Shown here: piece by piece, positions 8,319 through 16,210 of the stretch | How positions within the stretch are numbered: position 1 is the stretch's first letter | How the letters are laid out: each line of letters begins with the position of its first letter | Source of the DNA: Cryptosporangium sp044454545 | GTDB taxonomy: Bacteria; Actinomycetota; Actinomycetes; Mycobacteriales; Cryptosporangiaceae | DNA length: 64,000 nt | Direction: 5' to 3' | NCBI RefSeq assembly: GCF_044454545.1 | Contig: NZ_JBITDV010000002.1 | Span: 186,001 to 250,000 of the forward strand | The notes under the pieces: model-generated | Told to the model about the DNA's origin: nothing | What the model saw: only the letters and a program-made list of their open reading frames with translations | The model's database searches: none | Made by a program: the position numbers and the translations under genes

Positions 8319-9645
8319 CGGCCGGAGCACCCGTCCCGTCCGGAGCACCCGTCCCGTCCGGCGTGGCCGTCCCGTCCGGCGTGGCCGTCCGGTCCGGTGA
8401 GCCCGGGTTGACCGGTCCGGCCGCACCGGCCGCACCGGCGGCACCGGCCGCACCGGCCGCACCGGCGGCACCGGCCGCACCGGCCGGGTTGCCTTCGGGT
8501 TCCGGGGGAGCCTCAGCCGGGCTTTCGGCGAGTGCCTCCTCGGGCTCGGGCCCCCGCGCACCGGCGTCGTACCCGCCGACCCCGCCGATCTGATCGCCCT
8601 CGTCGACGTGCACCTCGACCACCACGGGCTCGACCACCGGCACCACCCGCTCCGGCGCCGCCGCGGCCAGTTCCATCGCCGCGCTCAGCACCGGCAGCGC
8701 CAGCAGCGCTCCGGCGCCGTCGCCGAGCCGCACGCCGAGATCGACCACCGGCGCCAGGCCCAGTTCCCCGAACGCCTGCCGCTCGCCCGCACCGCCGGAC
8801 ACGTGTGGCGCACACCACCACGTCCGGGCGTCCAGCGCCAGCGCCCTCGCCACCAGCGCCGCGGCGGCCGGGCCGACGCCGTCGAGCAGGGCGGGCGTCC
8901 GCCGGGCGGCGGTCCTGACCAGGAACCCCGCCGTCGCCGCGAGGTCGGCCCCACCGCCGACGGCGAGCAACCGCCGGGTCGCGAGCGTCGCCGCCGCGAC
9001 CGACACCCGGTGCATGCCGTCGCGGATCGCGGCGCACCGCTCGATCCACACCGCGTCGGGCACGTACGGGTCGTACCCGAGCGCCTTCACCGGCTCGACC
9101 TCGCACAACGCGCCGATCAGCACGGTCGCCGGCACGATCGCCGACTCGGTCAGGACGGCGGGAACGACCAGGTCGGCGCCGCCGTCGACCTCCTCGTCGG
9201 CCACCTGGGCCCCGAGGTCGAGCGCCGCCTCCACCTGCTCCGGCGTGAGCGGGTCCACGGCCGGGCTTCCCGCCAGCACCCGCCGGGCCGACAGGTCACC
9301 CGGCAGCGGATCGCCGGCCAGGCCGGCGTCCACCAGGCGGATCGAGACGTCGGCCCGGCGGGCCAGCAGGGGCAACGGACCTTCGCCCGCGAGCAGCGCG
9401 TGGGCGGCCGCGGCACCGTCGGTCACCCCGTGATCGGCGGCGAAGACCACCAGCCGGACGCGGCGGAACGGCTCGGACGCCTCGCGGACCGACCCGACCC
9501 AGCGCAGGAAACCGCCGAGCCCACCGGTCGCGGCGCCCCAGCCGGCCAGGCGGGCCTCCGCGGCCTCCCCCGCCACCCAGTCGGCCGCGACCGGAGTGAG
9601 GCTTTCCAGCAACGACGGCGGGTCTTCGACCTCCGGCTCAGTCAC
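8311..9645 (-). CDS. cobT: CobT-family protein (NaMN:DMB phosphoribosyltransferase-like), divergent, with repeat tail
   Basis: This predicts 444 residues from GTG 9645; CobT is usually about 350. The family fold is clear from VVFAADHGVTDGAAA, ADEEVDGGADLVV, AAIRDGMHRV, GGADLAATAGF, RRTPALLDGV and VVDLGVRLGDGAGALLAL. Several active-site motifs differ from textbook CobT: the MGIGNTT phosphate loop reads VLTESAIVP, the histidine-rich HRSxEPGH stretch reads APHVSGGAGERQ, and catalytic Glu in LGEGTG is Asp here (LGDGAG). From about residue 365 the tail is low-complexity, with (GAA)7 and TATPDG repeats. It overlaps cobU (GTGA) and cobS, so it stands in the lower-ligand operon. Normal activity is uncertain. 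Confidence 0.8.
   Translation of the reverse strand: MTEPEVEDPPSLLESLTPVAADWVAGEAAEARLAGWGAATGGLGGFLRWVGSVREASEPFRRVRLVVFAADHGVTDGAAAAHALLAGEGPLPLLARRADVSIRLVDAGLAGDPLPGDLSARRVLAGSPAVDPLTPEQVEAALDLGAQVADEEVDGGADLVVPAVLTESAIVPATVLIGALCEVEPVKALGYDPYVPDAVWIERCAAIRDGMHRVSVAAATLATRRLLAVGGGADLAATAGFLVRTAARRTPALLDGVGPAAAALVARALALDARTWWCAPHVSGGAGERQAFGELGLAPVVDLGVRLGDGAGALLALPVLSAAMELAAAAPERVVPVVEPVVVEVHVDEGDQIGGVGGYDAGARGPEPEEALAESPAEAPPEPEGNPAGAAGAAGAAGAAGAAGAAGAAGPVNPGSPDRTATPDGTATPDGTGAPDGTGAPAGG
8322..8393. repeat. Coding minisatellite, 4 x 18 bp, in the cobT tail
   Basis: Two copies of CCGGAGCACCCGTCCCGT are followed by two of CCGGCGTGGCCGTCC-C/G-GT. On the minus strand they encode four TATPDG/TGAPDG-type hexapeptides at the extreme C-terminus of CobT, ending 8 nt before the cobT stop. 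Confidence 0.85.
8417..8479. repeat. Coding minisatellite, 7 x 9 bp, in the cobT tail
   Basis: Seven units of CCGGCCGCA (two variants CCGGCGGCA) encode a (Gly-Ala-Ala)7 run in the C-terminal tail of CobT. Exact DNA-level identity between units points to slippage expansion. Confidence 0.85.
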
Positions 9646-10208
9646 GTCAGGAGGCTATCCGGCGCGTCCGGCAACCGGAGCCCCCGCCCGGCGACGACCA
9701 GCACGGCGCGGTCGCAGACCGCCGACAGACGCTGGTTCAGCGAGCCCTGCGCGTCGACGAACACCCGTCCGGACCGGGTGGCCGGCACCACGGTCCAGCC
9801 GACCTCCGGGCTCACCAGCACGGTGTCCGCCCGGCACTCCGCCAGCGCCGAGACCAACTCGGCGACCGACCCGCCGATCGCCCCGAGCGGGTCCGGCAAC
9901 GACCACGCCGACACCGCGTCGAACGCACCGGCCAGCCAGTTCCCCACGTCGTCCACCAGCAGGACCGACCCGGCCGGAGCCGACCGCAACGCGGCCGGAA
10001 GCTCGGACGGCCCGCCACCGGCCTCGACCGTCTCCCAGGTGTCCGGACGCCGGGTCCGGTGGGTCCGGACACGTGCGGACCAGTCCGCGTCGTCCGGACG
10101 GGCCGGTGACGTCGCCACGTACCGCACCGGGCCCGGGTGCGCCGTCACCAGCCGCTCGGCCCAGGCGGACTTCCCGGAACGGATTCCACCCAGGACCAGT
10201 GTGTCCAT
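9642..10208 (-). CDS. cobU: Adenosylcobinamide kinase / adenosylcobinamide-phosphate guanylyltransferase
   Basis: This predicts 188 residues from ATG 10208, preceded by AGGAGGAG. The bifunctional enzyme phosphorylates adenosylcobinamide with a nucleoside triphosphate, then caps it with GMP. The P-loop GGIRSGKS is at residues 7-14 (MDTLVLGGIRSGKSAWAERL). YVATSPARPDDADW and HRTRRPDTWETVEA carry the conserved Arg/His region with the guanylylation His, and LLVDDVGNWL is the Walker-B-like strand. It is first gene of the cobU-cobT-cobS operon, with its stop overlapping the cobT GTG (GTGA). It is divergent from the 10240 gene with only 31 bp between starts. Confidence 0.93.
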   Translation of the reverse strand: MDTLVLGGIRSGKSAWAERLVTAHPGPVRYVATSPARPDDADWSARVRTHRTRRPDTWETVEAGGGPSELPAALRSAPAGSVLLVDDVGNWLAGAFDAVSAWSLPDPLGAIGGSVAELVSALAECRADTVLVSPEVGWTVVPATRSGRVFVDAQGSLNQRLSAVCDRAVLVVAGRGLRLPDAPDSLLT

Positions 10209-10227
10209 CAGCTCCTCCTGCGGGATG

Positions 10228-10233
10228 TAGGTT
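10228..10233 (+). promoter_or_regulatory. -10 box placing transcription start at the ATG of the 10240 gene
   Basis: TAGGTT ends 6 nt before ATG 10240, so transcription would start on or next to the A of ATG (leaderless). There is no Shine-Dalgarno for this gene in the 31-bp cobU gap, which agrees with a leaderless message. Confidence 0.45.
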
Positions 10234-10239
10234 CTGGGC

Positions 10240-10437
10240 ATGACGTGGCAGTGGCGATACCAGGGCAGCACCGACGGCAGCGACCTCGGCGAGGTCTCCG
10301 AGGAGTTCCCGAGTCAGTCCGATGCGGAGAGCTGGCTCGGCGAGGAGTGGCGGGAGCTGCGCACCAAGGGCGTCGACGAGGTCACGCTGGAAGAGAACGG
10401 CCGTGTCGAATACACCATGCCCCTCACCTCTGAGTAG
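10240..10437 (+). CDS. Small acidic conserved protein, unknown function
   Basis: This 65-residue acidic protein opens MTWQWRYQGSTDGSDLGE and has a central amphipathic stretch (SQSDAESWLGEEWRELRTKG) and no membrane segment or Cys. Short proteins of this type are widespread in actinobacteria; I know no assigned function. It is probably translated from a leaderless mRNA. Its stop codon TAG (10435-10437) begins the conserved TAGTGGGCGGCCCGCC left boundary of palindromic repeat copy B, a sequence also used as the stop context of the 22185 gene by copy C. Confidence 0.75.
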   Translation: MTWQWRYQGSTDGSDLGEVSEEFPSQSDAESWLGEEWRELRTKGVDEVTLEENGRVEYTMPLTSE

Positions 10438-10549
10438 TGGGCGGCCCGCCCAAGACGACGCTGACAGGCGAGCGCGCCTCCTTGTGGCGGAAACCCTGAG
10501 GCCACGGCGTCGGCGCGCTCGACTGTCAGCGTCGCCCTGGGCGGGCTCC
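10435..10549 (+). repeat. Palindromic intergenic repeat, copy B
   Basis: The element begins with the stop codon of the 10240 gene (TAGTGGGC...). The left arm (10443-10478, GGCCCGCCCAAGACGACG...) pairs with the right arm (10512-10549) with three mismatches over 36 nt. The loop is 33 nt and begins TCCTTG. Where copy A has CAAGC in both arms, B has CGACGC in both arms, so pairing is kept. It lies between convergent genes (10240 and the aldo/keto reductase). Confidence 0.87.
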
Positions 10550-10628
10550 GGGTTAGGGCGGGTTTCGGGTGGCGGCGCTTGGAGGGCGGGTGCGGCTTTT
10601 GTGTGGCGTCCGGTGGGGCCGCGGGGGC

Positions 10629-10665
10629 GGGCGCTTGACTGTCGGCGGCGCCCTGGGCGGGCTCC
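10629..10665 (+). repeat. Half copy (right arm only) of the palindromic repeat, copy D
   Basis: GGGCGCTTGACTGTCGGCGG...GGGCGGGCTCC matches the right arm of copy B at most positions. Its flank (AGGTCGGAGCC...GGCGCTAG) resembles the flank of copy A as far as the stop of the opposing gene. No matching left arm was found between copy B and here, so this looks like a remnant or an internal duplication. Confidence 0.65.
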
Positions 10666-10684
10666 AGGTCGGAGCCGCACGGCG

Positions 10685-11683
10685 CTAGACGCGGCTGCGG
10701 GGTGAGCGGGTCTTGGCCGGGTCGCGCTCGACCACGTCGCCGAGTGCCTCGTCGATCGCGGTCAGGAGCGAAGCGTCCAGACGTACCCCGGCCGCCTTCA
10801 CGTTCTCGGTCACCTGCTCCGGGCGGGACGCGCCGATGATCGCGGCCGACACGTTCGGATTCTGCAACACCCAGGCCACCGCGAGCTGCGCCATCGACAG
10901 CCCGGCCTGCTCCGCGAGCGGGGTCAGGCGCTCCACCCGGCCCAGCACGTCGTCGTTCATGAAGCGGCTGATCATGTCGGCGCCGCCCTTCTCGTCGGTC
11001 GCCCGTGACCCGTCCGGCAGCGGTTGACCCGGCTTGTACTTGCCGGTCAGCACTCCCTGCGCGATCGGCGACCAGACGATCTGCCCGAGACCGGCCTCGA
11101 CGGACGCCGGCACCACCTCGGCCTCGATCACCCGCCACAGCATGCTGTACTGCGGCTGGTTCGAGATGAGCGGCACCTTGAGCTCCCGCGCCAGCGAAGC
11201 AGCCTGCGCGATCTCCTCCGCGCGCCACTCCGAGACGCCGATGTAGAGCGCCTTGCCCTGCCGGACGACGTCGGCGAACGCGAGCATCGTCTCCTCGAGC
11301 GGCGTCTCGTGGTCGAACCGGTGCGCCTGGTAGAGGTCGACGTAGTCGGTGTTCAGCCGCTTCAGCGACCCGTGAATGCCCTCGACGATGTGCTTGCGGG
11401 AGAGCCCGCGGGCGTTCTTGCCCTTGCCGACCGGGAAGTACACCTTCGTGAACAGTTCGTAGTCGGCGCGCCGCACGCCGTCGAGTGCCTTGGCCAGCAC
11501 CTTCTCGGCACGCGTGCCCGCATAGGCGTCGGCGGTGTCGTAGGTGGTCACGCCGGCGTCCAGCGCGGCGCGGACGCACGCGATCGCGGCGTCCTCCTCC
11601 ACCTGCGAACCGTGCGTGAGCCAGTTGCCGTAGGCGATCTCGGAGATGAAGAGCCCGGAACGACCGAGTGTGCGGAATTCCAT
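10685..11683 (-). CDS. Aldo/keto reductase (Kv-beta / YghZ-like)
   Basis: This 332-residue protein should form a TIM-barrel NADPH-dependent reductase of carbonyl compounds. It opens MEFRTLGRSGLFISEIAYG. The catalytic tetrad is visible: Asp and Tyr in TYDTADAYAG (about residues 50-58), Lys in ELFTKVYF and His in LYQAHRFDHETP. NADPH-binding segments SPIAQGVLTGKY and IIGASRPEQV lie near the C-terminus. The substrate cannot be told. It is transcribed alone, divergent from the ABC exporter operon (157-bp gap), with palindromic repeats B and D beyond its stop. Confidence 0.92.
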   Translation of the reverse strand: MEFRTLGRSGLFISEIAYGNWLTHGSQVEEDAAIACVRAALDAGVTTYDTADAYAGTRAEKVLAKALDGVRRADYELFTKVYFPVGKGKNARGLSRKHIVEGIHGSLKRLNTDYVDLYQAHRFDHETPLEETMLAFADVVRQGKALYIGVSEWRAEEIAQAASLARELKVPLISNQPQYSMLWRVIEAEVVPASVEAGLGQIVWSPIAQGVLTGKYKPGQPLPDGSRATDEKGGADMISRFMNDDVLGRVERLTPLAEQAGLSMAQLAVAWVLQNPNVSAAIIGASRPEQVTENVKAAGVRLDASLLTAIDEALGDVVERDPAKTRSPRSRV

Positions 11684-11840
11684 GTCTCGACCGTAAACCG
11701 GCTCGCTCCGCGGTGCGCGACCGCGTTACCCTCGACGCCTTGCCGGCCGGCGGCGGGCACCCTGCGGGGTGCGCGGCGTGGTGGCTCATCCGAGCACATC
11801 ACGTGGCTCTCGCGAGCCCACCACCCGAGGGAGACTTCCC

Positions 11841-12626
11841 GTGCCGGCGTTCGTGGCCCTGATCAGGGCCGGTTTCCGACGTCACTCCACGTATCGGCGG
11901 GCCGCGCTGGCCTCGGCCGCGACCAACTCGATGTTCGGCTTCCTCCGGACGTACATCCTGCTGGCGGCGGTGGCCGGGGCCGGAGGCAGCGCCGCCGGGT
12001 ACGGCCCGGCGTCGATCGCGATGTACGCCTGGGCAGGTCAGGGGTTGCTCGGCGTGGTGCAGTTGTTCAGCTGGACCGAGGTCGCCGACCGCATCCGCAC
12101 CGGTGAGATCGTCAGCGATCTGCAACGTCCGATCGATCCACTGCTCGCCTACCTGGCCGCCGATCTCGGCCGCGCCGGGTACGCGGTCCTCGTCCGCCTG
12201 ACCGTCCCGATCGCGATCGGCGCCCTCTTCTTCCCACTGCGTTGGCCGACGTCCGGGTGGACGTTTCCGCTGCTGGCGGTGTCCGTCCTCCTCGGGACGA
12301 TGGCCAGCTTCGGCACCCGCTACCTGTTCAACCTGCTGACGTTCTGGTGGATGGACCCGCGCGGACCGAACACGTTCTGGCTGTTCGGCGGCACGCTGTT
12401 CTCGGGGCTGGCGCTGCCGATCGGGTTCTTCCCCGGCTGGGCGCAGACCGCGCTGTGGTGCACGCCGTTCCCGTGGATGCTGCAGGCGCCGCTCGACGTC
12501 CTGCTCGAACGCGGCGACCCGCTGCGGCTGATCGCCGGGGGAGCGGTCGTCGTGGTGATCGTGCTGTCGCTCGGGCACGTGGCCGAGCGGGCCGCGCTGC
12601 GCCGGCTGGTGGTGCAGGGTGGCTGA
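11841..12626 (+). CDS. ABC exporter permease, COG4587/PF06182-like
   Basis: This predicts 261 residues from GTG 11841, preceded by GAGGGAGA, with about six membrane segments and no signal peptide. It starts VPAFVALIRAGFRRHSTYRRAALAS, the usual cytoplasmic entry of ABC-2 family permeases. WTEVADRIRTGEIVSDLQRPID is the conserved cytosolic coupling segment of this family. It overlaps the second permease by 8 nt, and an ATPase follows, making a three-gene exporter. COG4586/4587/3694 systems are common in actinobacteria; their substrate is not established. Confidence 0.85.
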   Translation: MPAFVALIRAGFRRHSTYRRAALASAATNSMFGFLRTYILLAAVAGAGGSAAGYGPASIAMYAWAGQGLLGVVQLFSWTEVADRIRTGEIVSDLQRPIDPLLAYLAADLGRAGYAVLVRLTVPIAIGALFFPLRWPTSGWTFPLLAVSVLLGTMASFGTRYLFNLLTFWWMDPRGPNTFWLFGGTLFSGLALPIGFFPGWAQTALWCTPFPWMLQAPLDVLLERGDPLRLIAGGAVVVVIVLSLGHVAERAALRRLVVQGG

Positions 12627-13413
12627 CGCCTATCGCCGGCTCTTCGCGGCCCAGCTCCGCAGCCAGCTCCAGTACCGCCTCTCGTTCGGCGTCGACCTGG
12701 TGCTGAACGCCGCGATCACGGTGATCGACGTGCTGATGGTGCTGACCGTGTTCCGGGTGACGCCGTCGCTCGCCGGGTTCGGCCTGCGGGACACGCTGGT
12801 CATCACCGGGACCGCCACGCTGTCGTTCCAGATCGCGGACGTGGCGGTCGGCAACCTGGAGAAGGTCCCGTTCTACCTGCGGACGGGTCTGCTGGACGCG
12901 GTGCTGCTGCGTCCGTTGTCGGCCTTCGGCCAGCTGGTCGTGCTCGACTTCCAGGCCCGCCGGGCCGGCCGGATGGTGCAGGCCTCGGTCGTCTACTCCC
13001 TCGCCCTCACGCTCGCCGGTATCAGTTGGACGCCCGGCCGCGTGCTGCTGGCGGTGGTCGCGCCGATCGGCGGCGCGATCTGTTACGGCGCGATCTTCAC
13101 GACCGGCGCCGCGGCGATGTTCTGGCTCATCGACGGCTCGGAGGTAGCCAACATGTTCACGTACGGCGGGCGGGACTTCGCGAGTTACCCGATGCCGATT
13201 TTCGGGCCCGTGTTCGGGCGGGCGTTCGGGTTCGTGCTCGGGCTCGCGGCGGTCGGGTACTTCCCGGCACTGGCGCTACTGGGACGACCGGATCCGCTCG
13301 GGACGCCCGGCTGGCTGCACTGGTGCGCCCCGCTGGTCGGCGTCGCCTGGGCCGGGGTCGCCGCGCTGGCCTGGCGGGTCGGCGTCCGCCACTACCAGAG
13401 CACCGGCTCGTGA
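12619..13413 (+). CDS. ABC exporter permease, COG3694-like
   Basis: This 264-residue second membrane subunit starts with GTG 12619 (VADAYRRLFAAQLRSQLQYR). It has about six hydrophobic helices and the coupling segment NLEKVPFYLRTGLLDAVLLRPLS, equivalent to that of the preceding permease; the two likely heterodimerise. Residues GRDFASYPMPIFGPVFG near the C-terminus are typical of this family. Its stop overlaps the GTG start of the ATPase gene (GTGA at 13410), showing tight coupling in a three-gene operon. Confidence 0.85.
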   Translation: MADAYRRLFAAQLRSQLQYRLSFGVDLVLNAAITVIDVLMVLTVFRVTPSLAGFGLRDTLVITGTATLSFQIADVAVGNLEKVPFYLRTGLLDAVLLRPLSAFGQLVVLDFQARRAGRMVQASVVYSLALTLAGISWTPGRVLLAVVAPIGGAICYGAIFTTGAAAMFWLIDGSEVANMFTYGGRDFASYPMPIFGPVFGRAFGFVLGLAAVGYFPALALLGRPDPLGTPGWLHWCAPLVGVAWAGVAALAWRVGVRHYQSTGS

Positions 13414-14351
13414 TCATCGACGCGCGGGACCTGCGGAAGGACTTCGTCGTCCGGACGAAGACCGGGCGGTGGCGCCGGACGCGACGGACGGTCACGGCCG
13501 TCGACGGGGTCGATCTGCGGATCGAGCCGGGGGAGATGGTCGGGTACCTCGGGCCGAACGGGGCCGGGAAGTCGACGACGCTGAAGATGCTGACCGGGAT
13601 CCTGGTGCCGTCGGCCGGGCACGTACGGGTGTGCGGGCTGGCCCCGGTGCCCGATCGGACGCGGCTGGCCCGGCGGATGGGCGCGGTGTTCGGCCAGCGG
13701 AGCCAGCTGTGGTGGGACCTGCCGCTGGAGGACTCGTTCGCCCTGCTGCGGGCGGTCTACCGGGTCTCGGCCGTCGATCACCGCAACCGGCTGGCCGAGT
13801 GCGTCGAGCTGCTGGAGATGAGCCCGTTCCTGAGCACGCCGGTCCGGCAGCTCTCGCTCGGGCAGCGGATGCGCGGCGAACTGACCGCCGCACTCTTGCA
13901 CGACCCCGAGCTGCTGTTCCTCGACGAACCGACGATCGGCCTGGACGTGGTGAGCAAGGAGGCCGTGCGCGGGTTCCTGGCCGAACTCAACCGGCGGCAT
14001 TCCACGACGCTGGTGCTCACCACGCACGACCTGGCCGACATCGAGCGGCTGTGCCGGCGGCTCGTCGTGATCGACCACGGCCGGGTCGTGCACGACGGGA
14101 CGCTGGCCGCGCTGCACGCCCGGTACGGCTCGCGGCGCAGGCTGGTCGTCGAGCTGGACGAGCCGCGTCCTGCGCTGGCCGTGCCCGGGGCGTCCACCGA
14201 GTTGGTGGAGGCCGACGGCCGGCGTCAGACGCTCGCCCTCGACGGGCCCCTGCCCGCAGTCGTGGCCGCGGTGGCGGCCGCGGCACCACTGCGAGACCTC
14301 CGGGTACTCGAGCCCGCCATCGAAGACGTGATCCGGAAGCTGTGGACCTAG
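13410..14351 (+). CDS. ABC exporter ATPase, COG4586-like
   Basis: This predicts 313 residues from GTG 13410 overlapping the permease stop. Walker A is GPNGAGKST (about residue 51). The Q-loop region reads FGQRSQLWWDLP, a mark of the COG4586 group. The signature is LSLGQRMRGE, Walker B LLFLDEPTIGLD, and the H-loop His is in LTTHDL. The extra C-terminal 70 residues after the catalytic domain are typical. With the two permeases it forms a complete exporter. The last four bases overlap the 3' end of the convergent DUF3043 gene. Confidence 0.92.
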   Translation: MIIDARDLRKDFVVRTKTGRWRRTRRTVTAVDGVDLRIEPGEMVGYLGPNGAGKSTTLKMLTGILVPSAGHVRVCGLAPVPDRTRLARRMGAVFGQRSQLWWDLPLEDSFALLRAVYRVSAVDHRNRLAECVELLEMSPFLSTPVRQLSLGQRMRGELTAALLHDPELLFLDEPTIGLDVVSKEAVRGFLAELNRRHSTTLVLTTHDLADIERLCRRLVVIDHGRVVHDGTLAALHARYGSRRRLVVELDEPRPALAVPGASTELVEADGRRQTLALDGPLPAVVAAVAAAAPLRDLRVLEPAIEDVIRKLWT

Positions 14352-14959
14352 ACCTGGTCGCCGACTTTCACCTGGGGGGACGGGGAGCGCATGCGGCGGA
14401 ACTGCACCGAGCGCATGACGCCGTAGAAGCTCAGGCCGGGCAGCTTGTCGGGCGCGTCCGGGAAGCGCTCGCGGACGTTCTTGCGGATCAGGCGCGAGAT
14501 CAGGAACACGTCGAGCAGGATCGCGACGATCAGCAGCAGCCAGAGGATGTTCGCGCCGAACCGCACCGGAGCGGGCCACTGCGGCTGCGAGAACAGCAGC
14601 ACGAGCAGCGCACCGATCAGGAAGTACGAGCCGACGTTGCGCCGCGAGTCGACCAGGTCGCGGACGAGACGCCTCACCGGCCCCTTGTCGCGGGCGGAGA
14701 GGTACTTCTCCTCGCCCCGCCGCATGCCCTCGTACGCGGCCGACCGCTCTTCGCGCATCTTCGTGCGCATCGCGGCCTTCGCCTCTTTCTTGTCCGTCGG
14801 CGCCGCCGTCATCGCCCGCGGACGACTGTTGGCGGTGCGTTTCGGCGTGGGCCGCGCCTTCGGCGCCGTGTAAGCCTTGCCCGAGGGCGTGGACAGCGGT
14901 TCGACGGTGTCCGGGACGTCCTCGGACGCGGGGGCGGACTTACGACGGAGGAGGCTCAC
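14348..14959 (-). CDS. DUF3043 family membrane protein
   Basis: This 203-residue protein has a charged N-terminal half rich in Lys/Arg/Ala (RTANSRPRAMTAAPTDKKEAK, a likely cytoplasmic helix region). RRLVRDLVDSRRNVGSYF, a DUF3043 hallmark, then leads into two membrane helices (about residues 118-135 and 147-166). A basic tail follows with RKNVRERFPDAPDKLPGLSFYG. Function is unknown for the family; it is restricted to actinobacteria as far as I know. It is convergent with the ABC ATPase (4-nt overlap) and upstream of nadA's stop on the same strand. Confidence 0.85.
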   Translation of the reverse strand: MSLLRRKSAPASEDVPDTVEPLSTPSGKAYTAPKARPTPKRTANSRPRAMTAAPTDKKEAKAAMRTKMREERSAAYEGMRRGEEKYLSARDKGPVRRLVRDLVDSRRNVGSYFLIGALLVLLFSQPQWPAPVRFGANILWLLLIVAILLDVFLISRLIRKNVRERFPDAPDKLPGLSFYGVMRSVQFRRMRSPSPQVKVGDQV

Positions 14960-15007
14960 CTGACCAGGGTATCGGCCCGGTTTCCGGAAAGGCAGGCTCG
15001 GTCGGCG

Positions 15008-16210
15008 TCATCCCGGAAGGGCTAGCATCTGATCGAGCGCAACCCGGGCGAAGTAGGCGGTTTCGGAATCGACCGTGATCCGGTTGACGACCTCGCCACG
15101 CGCGAGCGACTCCAGCGTCCACACCAGGTGCGGCAGATCGATCCGGTTCATCGTCGAGCAGAAGCACACCGTGCGGTCGAGGAACACGATCGTCTTGTCA
15201 GGGTGTGCGAGGGCCAGGCGGCGGACCAGGTTCAGCTCGGTGCCGATCGCCCAGGCCGAGCCGGCCGGCGCCGCGTCGAGCGTCTTGATGATGAACTCGG
15301 TCGAGCCGACCAGATCGGCCGCCGTGACGACCTCGTGCCGGCACTCGGGGTGCACGAGCACGTTGACGCCGGGGATCCGGTCGCGGACGTCGTGCACCGA
15401 CTCGAGCGTGAACCGGCCGTGCACCGAGCAGTGCCCGCGCCAGAGGATCATCGTCGCGTCGCGGAGCTGCTGGGGGGTGAGCCCGCCGCCCGGCCGGTGG
15501 GGGTCGAACAGCACGCAGTCGTCCAGGCCCAGGCCCAGCTCCAGGACCGCGGTGTTCCGGCCGAGGTGCTGGTCGGGCAGGAAGAGGACCTTCTCGCCCT
15601 GGGTGAACGCCCAGTCGAGCGCCTTCTTCGCGTTGGACGACGTGCAGATCGTGCCGCCGTGGCGTCCGGTGAACGCCTTGATCGCGGCCGAGGAGTTCAT
15701 GTAGCTGACCGGCACCGTGGTGCCGGCGACACCGGCGTCCTCCAGGACCTCCCAGGCCTCGTCGACCTGCTGGTCGGTAGCCATGTCGGCCATCGAGCAG
15801 CCGGCGCCCAGGTCGGGAAGGATCACGCTCTGGGAGTCGCCGGTGAGGATGTCGGCCGACTCGGCCATGAAGTGCACACCGCAGAAGACGATGTACTCGG
15901 CGTCCGGACGCGCAGCGGCGTCCTTCGCGAGCTTGAACGAGTCGCCGGTCACGTCGGCGAACTGGATGACCTCGTCGCGCTGGTAGTGGTGGCCGAGCAC
16001 GAAGGCGCGGTCACCGAGGGCTTCGCGCGCGGCGCGCGCCCTCGCGACGAGGTCGGGGTCGGAAGCGGCGGGCAGGTCACCCGGGCAGTCGACGCCACGC
16101 TCCGAGGCGGGGTCGCTGCCCCGGCCGAGCAGCAGTAACGCAGCGGCGGTGGGGGACGGCTCGGCGAATCCCCGGGCGGTGAGGGCCGGAAGTCCGAGGT
16201 CGGTGGTCAC
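15008..16210 (-). CDS. nadA: Quinolinate synthase A
   Basis: This 400-residue [4Fe-4S] enzyme condenses iminoaspartate with dihydroxyacetone phosphate to quinolinate in NAD synthesis. The start is GTG 16210. Conserved parts are LGHHYQRDEVIQFAD, GDSFKLA, the cluster cysteines in VFCGVHFMAESADIL, TICTSSNA and VHPECRHEV, and LPDQHLGRNT. The Cys pair CFCS near the C-terminus is also seen in actinobacterial forms. nadB and nadC, often adjacent in other actinobacteria, are absent here. It is divergent from glycerate kinase across 113 bp. Confidence 0.95.
   Translation of the reverse strand: MTTDLGLPALTARGFAEPSPTAAALLLLGRGSDPASERGVDCPGDLPAASDPDLVARARAAREALGDRAFVLGHHYQRDEVIQFADVTGDSFKLAKDAAARPDAEYIVFCGVHFMAESADILTGDSQSVILPDLGAGCSMADMATDQQVDEAWEVLEDAGVAGTTVPVSYMNSSAAIKAFTGRHGGTICTSSNAKKALDWAFTQGEKVLFLPDQHLGRNTAVLELGLGLDDCVLFDPHRPGGGLTPQQLRDATMILWRGHCSVHGRFTLESVHDVRDRIPGVNVLVHPECRHEVVTAADLVGSTEFIIKTLDAAPAGSAWAIGTELNLVRRLALAHPDKTIVFLDRTVCFCSTMNRIDLPHLVWTLESLARGEVVNRITVDSETAYFARVALDQMLALPG

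Noticed and set aside
8318..8561. An N-terminal extension of CobS through repeat DNA
   Set aside because: The extra 81 residues are Pro/Arg/Val repeats read from the cobT tail; GTG 8318 gives the normal CobS length.
10438..10684. An IS element or transposon carrying the repeats
   Set aside because: No transposase, no long terminal repeats and no target-site duplication were seen. The copies are treated as a non-autonomous palindromic family.
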